Source: Candidatus Babeliales bacterium (GTDB taxonomy: Bacteria; Babelota; Babeliae; Babelales; JANWKD01). Taken from it: a DNA stretch of 12,161 nt. Each line of letters begins with the position of its first letter. The first letter of the stretch is position 1. The stretch lies in contig JANWKD010000088.1 of assembly GCA_025451595.1 (NCBI GenBank), forward strand, positions 1 through 12,161, read 5' to 3'. A program made the translations under genes and the position numbers. Shown one piece after another: positions 1-6,936 of the stretch. Below the pieces are notes generated by a model. It saw only the letters and a list, made by a program, of their open reading frames with translations. It was not told the DNA's origin and made no database searches.

Positions 1-881
1 ACTTTGTTGAACATAACGTAATCGAAAACTCTGCTCTTGGCCTACATTACGGTATTCTCTGTTTAGCGCCGTACGATCATTTCAAAAAAATGGTGGTAGT
101 AAATTATACGGAGCTACCTAGTAGATTAATTCCAGCGCATAAAAAAATTCCTTCCGATGCGTACCGGTTAGAAGAAGAGCGCTTTGTACAGATTAACAAA
201 CAGGGACTTGATTTGCGTCGTCAATCGCATCTATTTAATTTCTGCAGTGAGCTGGGTGAATGGCCATTTGTGATAATGCGAGAAAAATTAGCCCATACAA
301 CGTGCCGAAATAATGCAATGCGTCATCCCGTAAAATGCATGGAACACGAGGCAACCACAAATACTGATGTATTACAATCCTATTTCATACCGATACATTC
401 CTTTACGGCATTTATGGATTTTTTGAAATCATGTGCTCATGACAAGGACTTAAAAATATTGTACGCACTCACGCGTTATATTCGGAAAAATAGTGAGAGT
501 TTTCTTTCTTATACTTCGGATAACTATGTTGAAATTGTACTCTTTATAAACCATGGAGTTACTGATAATGAAATTGTGCATGCGCAGGAGTGGACACAAA
601 AAATAATTGACGTAGTTCTTGCATATGGCGGCACATTTTATTTGCCAACGCGTCTTTATGCTTCCTATCAACAAGTTCATCACGCGTATCCGACTATAGA
701 TGAATTCTTTGCCAAAAAGCGTCAGTATGACCCTGAAGAATTATTCATAAACCATTTTTATATGGCATATGCACAGGCAAACGATAATAAAGGCGTTATA
801 GAAAAACAAGAACAGAGCTTGTTAGAAATAATATTCGATGCCGTTGCTAATTTTCTCTCTTTCAGTGTCAAATTTCAATAA
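1..881 (+). CDS. FAD-linked oxidoreductase (VAO/lactone-oxidase-like), C-terminal part, 5' end outside window
   Basis: The reading frame is open from the left edge (first full codon at position 3), so the ATG at 90 is an internal Met and not the start. About 292 residues are visible. The pattern matches the C-terminal substrate/cap domain of FAD-linked oxidases of the aldonolactone oxidase / VAO type. It shows a segment containing SYFIPIHSF, followed later by GGTFYLPTRLYA, a YPTIDEFFAKK stretch and the closing KRQYDPEELFINHFY signature, which corresponds to the usual K-x-x-x-DP-x-x-[LF]-F-x-N-x-[FY] end of this family. The N-terminal FAD-binding PCMH domain must lie outside the window, so substrate and cofactor linkage cannot be judged. 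About 30 residues follow the family signature and end in a hydrophobic tail (IIFDAVANFLSFSV), which is longer than usual. The gene converges on the WD40 operon with 30 nt between stop codons. Family call is fairly sure; exact substrate unknown. Confidence 0.75.
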   Translation, partial: FVEHNVIENSALGLHYGILCLAPYDHFKKMVVVNYTELPSRLIPAHKKIPSDAYRLEEERFVQINKQGLDLRRQSHLFNFCSELGEWPFVIMREKLAHTTCRNNAMRHPVKCMEHEATTNTDVLQSYFIPIHSFTAFMDFLKSCAHDKDLKILYALTRYIRKNSESFLSYTSDNYVEIVLFINHGVTDNEIVHAQEWTQKIIDVVLAYGGTFYLPTRLYASYQQVHHAYPTIDEFFAKKRQYDPEELFINHFYMAYAQANDNKGVIEKQEQSLLEIIFDAVANFLSFSVKFQ

Positions 882-911
882 AAAATTCTACTGATAATAG
901 TATGTATATCA

Positions 912-2336
912 TTAATCGTTGATAATAAATTTCATCAAAAATTGTAAAGCGCGGAATATGAACCCGACTGATTGGGAATTATTAACAGCTGCATCAGGAA
1001 CTGAAGTGGCTAATTCTATGCCAGTTGGGGTGATAAATTTGTTTTGATCAAGATCATTAAATGCTGCAACAATTCTTTTATAACAACTACTTTTGTCTAC
1101 CTTATTGTTATATAACCATTCGTATGCGTCATGTAATAGGGGTAAAGGATAATATTTTATTAAGAGTGGGCGTAAATTATGCAGATGTATGAAAGAAGAA
1201 GCGCTATTAGAAATAAGAGTAAGGTTCATAATTTTTATGGGATCTTCTAAGGGATTATGATAATTATAGAATGAAGCAACATCGACGTTGTTAACATAAT
1301 CCCACAATTTTATACTGTTATCACCTGAAGAAGAAATAAGAATATTTCCTATCTTTCGCATTGAATAGATAGCTTGAGCATGTTTTTTCTCTTTTAACTG
1401 TATTTTATTTGTGATCAAATCCCAAATAAGAATATTTCCTACCTGATCACCAGAAGCCAGCGTTTGTTCATCAATTTTGCATAATGCTGTTTGTAAATAA
1501 TCATTATCTTTTAATTCAGCAATATTTTTTGTGTAAAGATCTATAAGAAAAACCGAATTATTTATATCAGAAAAAGCACAAAGCGAATGGTTGATTTTTT
1601 TTAGACCCCTTATAAAAAGCGGCACGTTCGAAATTCGCATTGAATCTATTTCTTGCCCTGTTTGAACATTCCACGATTTAATAGTTCCCTGTCGTGAAGC
1701 AGAAATTAACGAATCATTACATTTTATTAAACCCACAATACGGTGGCCCCATTTGTGTGCCGGTCTTTTGTCATCTTCTTCGTACCTAACATCATTATTT
1801 TTAAGCTCAATTGAACAAGAATGCACTAATCGTTTATCATTGGTTTTCTTAAAATCCCATAGATGTATAGTTCCTGATTGGGTTCCTATTGCGATTGTTG
1901 TCTCATTAAGAGCAACAAAACTTGTTATATAATCATCTTCAGTAGTTTGAAATTTTGCTATAATCTCATCGGTAAAAAAATTGAGTACGGTCAAATTAGC
2001 ACAATGAGAAACGGCATACAGCATATGAGTGACTTTTTTTATTTTATCTACGAGACATTTCACTTTACGGTAAGGTAAAGCATCTTCTTTTTTTAAATCT
2101 AAGGGATATAATTTCGTTGCTATTTTTCTTTCAAAAAATTGCCGTTGGAGATGTTCCGGAATTGTATACATATCTTTTTGGTAACGCCCAAAGTCTTTGT
2201 CGATTTGATCGAAGCATAAATCAAACAGAGATGGTACGCAAGTAGATGGTTTAGACTTTCCATTTAAGCCAATTTGTTTATCCATTGAGAATACTGAGAG
2301 ATACGAAAAAGTTGTTAAAAATAATATAAAAAACAT
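912..2336 (-). CDS. WD40-F: exported WD40-repeat protein with SOCS-box-like motif (474 aa)
   Basis: This is the last gene of the operon. Residues 1-18 form a hydrophobic signal peptide (MFFILFLTTFSYLSVFS). Residues 36-45 read SLFDLCFDQI, a perfect [S/T/P]LxxxCxxx[hydrophobic] BC-box. IPEHLQRQFF (59-68) follows at the spacing of a Cul5-box, although Ile replaces Leu before Pro. A beta-propeller follows, with WD-type strand endings near 155-161 (GTIHLWD), 217-223, 291-306 (LASGDQVG to IWD) and 333-346 (ISSSGDNSIKLWD). The shared C-terminal module starts with LRPLL at 388 and carries the conserved Cys (C418). A tail of about 45 residues, unique in length within the set, ends in a hydrophobic stretch (456-472). 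The start at 2336 is preceded by AAGAAG with a 7-nt spacer. It is 24 nt from the upstream gene, the largest gap in the operon. It is closest to WD40-E in sequence. Likely role by inference: exported effector; its target is unknown. Confidence 0.85.
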   Translation of the reverse strand: MFFILFLTTFSYLSVFSMDKQIGLNGKSKPSTCVPSLFDLCFDQIDKDFGRYQKDMYTIPEHLQRQFFERKIATKLYPLDLKKEDALPYRKVKCLVDKIKKVTHMLYAVSHCANLTVLNFFTDEIIAKFQTTEDDYITSFVALNETTIAIGTQSGTIHLWDFKKTNDKRLVHSCSIELKNNDVRYEEDDKRPAHKWGHRIVGLIKCNDSLISASRQGTIKSWNVQTGQEIDSMRISNVPLFIRGLKKINHSLCAFSDINNSVFLIDLYTKNIAELKDNDYLQTALCKIDEQTLASGDQVGNILIWDLITNKIQLKEKKHAQAIYSMRKIGNILISSSGDNSIKLWDYVNNVDVASFYNYHNPLEDPIKIMNLTLISNSASSFIHLHNLRPLLIKYYPLPLLHDAYEWLYNNKVDKSSCYKRIVAAFNDLDQNKFITPTGIELATSVPDAAVNNSQSVGFIFRALQFLMKFIIND

Positions 2337-2360
2337 ATAATCGCTTCTTAGATCTTCGTG

Positions 2361-3677
2361 TTAATAATAAAGAGAAGATATTACGCTTGCTAAGTCCAAA
2401 ACTGCTTTTGAATAATGTCTTGTCATAATTTGTGCTACGCTCGAAGTTAATTCTTTTGCATCTCTTTCATAAAATTCATTATTAATTTGTTTATGACAAT
2501 CTGATCGAGTTAAATCTTTTTTGTACAGAGCGTCATACAGTTTTTTTACGAGACAGAAAGGATATTGTTCAATTAATAAAGGTCGCAAATCTATAAGGTG
2601 TATTTGTATTTCACCTGCGTTAGAAATAAGGGTATGGTTTATTCTTTTGATAGTATGGTGCAAGGGACGATGATTATTAGTTATTTGCGCAATTTCCTTA
2701 TGATTAATATAATCAAATAATTTGATTGAACCATCAAAGCCAGCAGAAATAATTATATTTCCTACTTTTTGTATTGAGTCTATAGAAAATTTATGGAGAT
2801 TGGTCTTAGAGGAGATCTTTTTCGATACAAGATTCCAAAGTAGTATATTTCCGCATCCGTCACCAGAGACTATGCTATTATCATCAATTTTTTTTACTAC
2901 TAATTGATGTGCTTTATCATCTTGCAACTTTGCTATGATTTCTTTTGAATCAAAATCAATTATGGTAATAATATTTTCATGAGCTAGTGCATAAAGAGAA
3001 TGATTTATTTTTTTAAAATTATTTATAAATGGGCTGTCGAATAGTGGGTTATGATGATCTATTTTCATTGAAGAAACTTCTGTTTTCGTAGCCAGATCCC
3101 ATTCTTTGATCGTTCCATCATAAGAAATAGACAAAAGATTATTTTCCCGCATGGTAAAAAATAATACTTTCGTTGAATGACCTGGTAAATATTCTACTCT
3201 CCGCTTATTAAAATCCCATAACGCAATAGTGCCGTCATTGGGTGCAAATGCAATCGTTGTACTATTGATTTTTTTCAGATTCGTTATATATGAACCATAA
3301 TCTAAAATATCTACTCTATGGTGATCGTATAGGTCTTTTAGTTCAATTTGTGTAGCACTTTGAAGAGCGTATGTTTGATCATCAATTTTTATTATATTGG
3401 ACGCAACTTCTTTCAAGGAGTTCTTTTTTAAATCTTCTGTTTTATGGTTGAATGGAATAAGACTTTCTTTAATTTTTTTTTCAAAAAAAGGTCGTTGATG
3501 TTCCTCGGGCAATGTAAGAAGATCTTTTTCATAGGCAGAAAAGTCATTGTAAATCCGATCAAAACACAAATCGGATAAATTTTTTATGGGTTTGGTAGGC
3601 GCTCCTTTGTTTTGATCGATCATAGCTAATAATGCTTGTACGGGAAGAATTAAGCATATAGAGAATAATAGGATCAT
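2361..3677 (-). CDS. WD40-E: exported WD40-repeat protein with SOCS-box-like motif (438 aa)
   Basis: Residues 1-18 form a signal peptide (MILLFSICLILPVQALLA). The SOCS-box-like module covers about 33-66. NLSDLCFDRI (33-42) gives LxxxCxxxI, and LTLPEEHQRPFF (54-65) gives the LP element 18 residues after the Cys. WD-type blades are visible near 140-155 (TTIAFAPNDGTIALWD), 180-194 (LLSISYDGTIKEWD), 268-282 (SIVSGDGCGNILLWN) and 307-322 (NIIISAGFDGSIKLFD). The C-terminal module begins LRPLLIEQYP at 364 and includes the conserved Cys (C394), then a 30-residue tail. An AAAGG ribosome site lies in the last codons of WD40-D and the gap is only 3 nt, so the two genes are probably translationally coupled. 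The deduced role is a secreted protein-interaction scaffold, possibly recruiting a host ubiquitin ligase. WD40 and signal peptide are seen directly; the SOCS-box reading is a motif-level inference. Confidence 0.85.
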   Translation of the reverse strand: MILLFSICLILPVQALLAMIDQNKGAPTKPIKNLSDLCFDRIYNDFSAYEKDLLTLPEEHQRPFFEKKIKESLIPFNHKTEDLKKNSLKEVASNIIKIDDQTYALQSATQIELKDLYDHHRVDILDYGSYITNLKKINSTTIAFAPNDGTIALWDFNKRRVEYLPGHSTKVLFFTMRENNLLSISYDGTIKEWDLATKTEVSSMKIDHHNPLFDSPFINNFKKINHSLYALAHENIITIIDFDSKEIIAKLQDDKAHQLVVKKIDDNSIVSGDGCGNILLWNLVSKKISSKTNLHKFSIDSIQKVGNIIISAGFDGSIKLFDYINHKEIAQITNNHRPLHHTIKRINHTLISNAGEIQIHLIDLRPLLIEQYPFCLVKKLYDALYKKDLTRSDCHKQINNEFYERDAKELTSSVAQIMTRHYSKAVLDLASVISSLYY

Positions 3678-3680
3678 GAA

Positions 3681-5006
3681 TTACCTTTTTGTTAAATTTA
3701 AAGATGTATCAATTTTTTCAAATTCTAATACCATTGCATTAATACATTCTTCTTTGGTGCTCTTTTTTTTGCATAAAAGCCTATACGCTTCCTGGAGCAT
3801 TGGCAGCGTATATTTTTTGAGCAATAATGGACGCAAGTCCCACAAAAATATTGTATTTTTGCGTTTGTTTTCATTAGTTGTGGATTCAGTGGTGGATTCA
3901 TAAGAAAGAAAGAAATTGCCATATTTTTTAAACTTTATTGAAAGGCCAATCTTTCCCGTAAGTGTCACTAATAATTTTGATGTTTCGAGCTCATAAATAT
4001 TGCAATCAAAAGGAATAGCACTATCACATGTTAATAATAGCTTTTCTGTATCTATTTTTTTTATTATATCTATAAACTTTTCAGATGCCGCTATTTTTTT
4101 TATTGTATTATCATTGATATTGTATGTTGCAAGCCTATCGCTCCAAGAATTAAACGCGATAGTATGCTCATTCAAGCGTTTTAATGCAAATATCGAATGC
4201 GCAGATGGTAAATGTATGGATTGTTTTGTATCTGTTTTTAAATTATATATTTCAATAGTATCGGCATTTGAATAAGCTATGCTGTGACTATTCAATGCAA
4301 TAACTTGAGTGCCCACTAAGATGTCTATCAGTTTAATTTTATCACCAGATTTAATATCCCAAATCGTTATATTGTTTGAGCTGTGGTAACAATTTTTAAA
4401 TGATCTTGCGGCAATCGTTGAACTATTTATTTTTATTAATTTTTGAATTCTCTGGGTAGCTCCTGTTAATTTTCGAATAGCCTGTTTTTTTTCCAGATCC
4501 CATATGTTGATAGTGTTATCTGCAGAGCCTGACGCAATAGTGTTATTATCTATTTTTGCTAGTGCAGTGATCAGTATTGTATGACCATTTAGTACCATTA
4601 ATTCTTGAAATGGCATCAGTTGCATGATGCGAATGGTGTTATCTTCCAATCCTAATGCAATTTTGTTATCATCGATTTTTATGAAGTCATTTATATTGGT
4701 AGGATACGGCTGTATTATTTTAGCGATATTGATTTTTTCGGAATCGACTGTTAAGGGATACAGTTTTTGTTCAACATTCGTACGTAACGTATAATAAATT
4801 TCATCTTTTAATTCAGTGGGCAAAATAGCTAATGTATTTTCGCTTATGTCGTCTAATTTCGTAATGACAGCATCAATACAATGTTCTTTGAGACTTAATG
4901 GTTGTTTAAGCTCAGATAATTTGAGCGGTTCGTTTTCTGTTTGCATGGCATAATTATGGCAAACCAAGGCATACATACACAAGGTGAAAAAGTTAAACTG
5001 TTTCAT
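3681..5006 (-). CDS. WD40-D: exported WD40-repeat protein with SOCS-box-like motif (441 aa)
   Basis: Residues 1-20 form a signal peptide with probable cleavage after HNYA. The SOCS-box-like module covers about 37-75. SLKEHCIDAV (38-47) fits the BC-box consensus exactly, and LAILPTELKDEI (59-70) supplies the LP element 19 residues after C43. WD blades occur at about 105-132, 140-171 (NGHT to ASGSADNTINIWD, the most canonical, with GH and WD), 195-218, 237-258, 280-298, 318-341 and 360-390. That makes roughly seven, enough for a closed propeller. The C-terminal module starts at LRPLL (391), contains LPMLQEAYRLL and TKEEC (C421), and ends near 433. It is very similar to WD40-B, including a 75-nt identical run. 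Its start overlaps the end of the putative immunity gene by 14 nt, with AAGGA 5 nt before the ATG inside that gene, which indicates translational coupling. Confidence 0.88.
   Translation of the reverse strand: MKQFNFFTLCMYALVCHNYAMQTENEPLKLSELKQPLSLKEHCIDAVITKLDDISENTLAILPTELKDEIYYTLRTNVEQKLYPLTVDSEKINIAKIIQPYPTNINDFIKIDDNKIALGLEDNTIRIMQLMPFQELMVLNGHTILITALAKIDNNTIASGSADNTINIWDLEKKQAIRKLTGATQRIQKLIKINSSTIAARSFKNCYHSSNNITIWDIKSGDKIKLIDILVGTQVIALNSHSIAYSNADTIEIYNLKTDTKQSIHLPSAHSIFALKRLNEHTIAFNSWSDRLATYNINDNTIKKIAASEKFIDIIKKIDTEKLLLTCDSAIPFDCNIYELETSKLLVTLTGKIGLSIKFKKYGNFFLSYESTTESTTNENKRKNTIFLWDLRPLLLKKYTLPMLQEAYRLLCKKKSTKEECINAMVLEFEKIDTSLNLTKR
4793..4867. repeat. 75-nt identical run shared with 8045-8119
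   Basis: Reading both copies base by base, this segment is identical to 8045-8119 at an offset of 3252. It encodes the end of the SOCS-box-like module and the residues after it in WD40-D, and the same part of WD40-B. An identical stretch at nucleotide level, third positions included, points to recent duplication or gene conversion. Confidence 0.9.
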
Positions 5007-5388
5007 TAACTTCCTTAAAAATTGGTTCTATTTTTATGCAACTACCTATACGCTTGAAAAGAATTTCATCAGGGTTTAACTTTATTATTTCTTGCCATCG
5101 ATCAATTAAGTTTAATAATTTTACTCGATCAATAGTGATGGCAAATTCATCAGGATCATCAACAAATAGCGGGCTGATAATTACCTTTTCACCTTCAACA
5201 TCAACAGATGTTCTATTACCTGTATATCCACGACTTAAAGTTTTAAGGAGTTCCTCTTTAAGCCTTTTAAGAAAAGATCCTTTTTCCTCAAAAATATCAA
5301 ATAATGTTGGAAGGTAATCATCATTACTTTCAGTGTAAAAATAATCTCCCTTTTTTTTTACTTTTAAAAATAAAAAATCATTTTGCAT
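4993..5388 (-). CDS. Small cytosolic protein, probable immunity protein for the EndoU toxin (131 aa)
   Basis: I do not recognise this family with certainty. The protein has no signal peptide or membrane segment, is mixed alpha/beta by appearance and is slightly acidic (about 25 Asp/Glu against 20 Lys/Arg). A segment near 83-104 (FAITIDRVKLLNLIDRWQEI) and the PDEILF that follows resemble a pattern common in small immunity proteins of polymorphic toxin systems, but I cannot name the family. Position is the main evidence. The start lies 3 nt after the stop of the exported nuclease gene, with an AGAGAG ribosome site inside the toxin's last codons. That is the usual toxin-then-immunity order. It differs from every neighbour in being small and lacking an export signal, as expected for a protein that guards the producer's cytosol. 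The 3' end overlaps WD40-D by 14 nt. An alternative is an unrelated accessory factor or chaperone for the toxin. Confidence 0.6.
   Translation of the reverse strand: MQNDFLFLKVKKKGDYFYTESNDDYLPTLFDIFEEKGSFLKRLKEELLKTLSRGYTGNRTSVDVEGEKVIISPLFVDDPDEFAITIDRVKLLNLIDRWQEIIKLNPDEILFKRIGSCIKIEPIFKEVNETV
5012..5016 (-). promoter_or_regulatory. Ribosome binding site of WD40-D inside the immunity gene
   Basis: AAGGA lies 5 nt before the ATG at 5006 and is wholly inside the coding sequence of the small upstream gene. WD40-B has the same arrangement (AGGA at 8263-8266, inside WD40-A). Both starts read TTAATGAA and both overlap the upstream gene by 14 nt. Confidence 0.7.
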
Positions 5389-5391
5389 TAG

Positions 5392-6936
5392 CTACTCTCT
5401 TATAATTGGATAAGCGCTTGTTATTTTTCCTGTAGGATATTTTGTTATCGAATCGACTTCTAATATTATTTCCGTAGTTATTCCTTCGGCCGTTATTCCA
5501 GTTAAAGCAAAAGAATTCTTACGCTGGTCAAATTTATACGATTGTATATTTTTTGAAGCCTCAATAATTTTTTCTAGAATCTGGGCATATCTCCAATCAT
5601 CTGAGAAAAAGGTTGATCCTTTAAATAAAGCATTATTGTAAGACCATTCAGCTTCATATACTCCATGATAATCATTCTTAATGATATTAAATTCCACTAA
5701 ACCACTATTGCGAATTTTGCCTTGATAATCGTGATGAAATCCTACGCATTCACGAGTGTTTTTTTTGCAATTAATTAAAGCTGAAGGACCAAATATATGA
5801 TCATAGTCAAACCACATACCTACTTGCGGTCCGCATTCTTTTGGTGTTAGAGCGGTAAAATTATAAGCTCGAACCGTTAAAGCGCGATGCACGCTTGCTG
5901 GTGCCGATTGATCAATATGCCAACGTTCCATAAGGCTGTTTTTCATCGCAGCTCGTGAACGCAAGTGTGTATTGAATAAAGCTCGTTGGTGGGTGTTATT
6001 TTTAAGTTGTTTTTTTGCTGCTGGCGTCAGTTGTTTGTAAATCGGATCATCAGGAGAATGTCGATAAATGCCATCGGCATCATACAATGCTGCATTAACT
6101 TCTTGTTTGTATTGCTCAATAATGCGTTGTAATAATAAGGGATCAGGACTCGTGCGTGCAATATGTTCTGCTTTGATAAAATCAAGCTTTTTGCAGAATT
6201 GCAAACAGTTTATAATCGCTCTATTGGTTGCGTTTAACATAATTTGGGTTATATTATTACAACCGCCAAAAAGTGCCTTTGCTTTCTGTGCGAAGGTACG
6301 ATTGTCCTTTGGTTCTTGGCAAGAAAATTTTTTTTGTATACCGCAATATAAAGCACATTGGTTAATAATATCAGCAACACCATATTCCTGATCAATAGTT
6401 TTTAACGTACCTTTTGAATCAAAAAATTTCTTATTTAATTGTTGTAATGCCAATGAAATGTTTGTATGGTATGGTTCTTCATCCATTGCTATTTGTGCCA
6501 GACTCAGTCTTGCCAATATGCGATCATAAATGTGCTGACTATTTGTTTGAAGCATGTGATTAAAAACATGATTAAGCTGACTTATAATTTTTGCATGAAA
6601 AGCAGGGTCAACCTTTATTCTCATACATGTTTCACATGAATCATTCATCCAATATTCACGAAACTGTTCGTATGATGTCGATGCAATTTTTTGTGGATTA
6701 AAGCTTGTTCTTCCCGAATGACTTACAATAACGGGATTGTTGTTTTCATATTCGATAGAAAAAGAATTTGCAACGAGTTTTGCTTCAAGAGGTACTGCTT
6801 CAATCGCTTGGTTTGGGTTCTGGATTACAATGATGATATTATCAGGAAGCTCTAGCCTCAATTCTGCATAGATAGATGATATAGTAGGAAGAAAAAATAT
6901 AAATAATAATCGAAGGATAAAGTGTGCATTACTCAT
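5392..6936 (-). CDS. Exported protein with C-terminal EndoU-type ribonuclease toxin domain (514 aa)
   Basis: Residues 1-24 form a signal peptide ending SSIYA. Residues 25 to about 390 match nothing I recognise. This part holds ten of the protein's eleven cysteines (C101/C104, C194/C198, C206, C226, C244/C248, C368, C390) and is mostly helical in look. The last 120 residues match bacterial EndoU nuclease domains. The landmarks are CVGFHHDYQGKI (397-408), HGVYEA (424-429), KGSTFFSDDW (439-448), a helix QILEKIIEA (452-460), then FALTGITAEGITTEI (476-490) and the closing KITSAYPII (504-512). EndoU enzymes use a His-His-Lys triad. H401 or H402, H424 and K439 are the candidates, but I cannot fix the residues without an alignment. 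The family cleaves RNA and includes CDI and other polymorphic toxins. The start overlaps the stop of WD40-B as ATGA, and no separate Shine-Dalgarno site is seen. The putative immunity gene follows after 3 nt. EndoU call fairly confident; delivery route unknown. Confidence 0.78.
   Translation of the reverse strand: MSNAHFILRLLFIFFLPTISSIYAELRLELPDNIIIVIQNPNQAIEAVPLEAKLVANSFSIEYENNNPVIVSHSGRTSFNPQKIASTSYEQFREYWMNDSCETCMRIKVDPAFHAKIISQLNHVFNHMLQTNSQHIYDRILARLSLAQIAMDEEPYHTNISLALQQLNKKFFDSKGTLKTIDQEYGVADIINQCALYCGIQKKFSCQEPKDNRTFAQKAKALFGGCNNITQIMLNATNRAIINCLQFCKKLDFIKAEHIARTSPDPLLLQRIIEQYKQEVNAALYDADGIYRHSPDDPIYKQLTPAAKKQLKNNTHQRALFNTHLRSRAAMKNSLMERWHIDQSAPASVHRALTVRAYNFTALTPKECGPQVGMWFDYDHIFGPSALINCKKNTRECVGFHHDYQGKIRNSGLVEFNIIKNDYHGVYEAEWSYNNALFKGSTFFSDDWRYAQILEKIIEASKNIQSYKFDQRKNSFALTGITAEGITTEIILEVDSITKYPTGKITSAYPIIRE

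Noticed and set aside
90..92. ATG 90 as the start of the first gene
   Set aside because: The frame is open upstream to the window edge and the upstream residues fit the same protein, with no ribosome site at 90; the gene is truncated by the window.
892..911. TGATA/TATCA stem between the converging oxidoreductase and WD40-F genes as a terminator
   Set aside because: Only five AT-rich base pairs with a 10-nt loop and no U-run; too weak to call.
3676..4275. Open frames on the plus strand opposite the WD40 genes (for example 3676-3903 and 4000-4275)
   Set aside because: They are antisense to strongly supported coding sequence, lack ribosome sites and show low-complexity Ser/Phe/Ile-rich translations typical of shadow frames.
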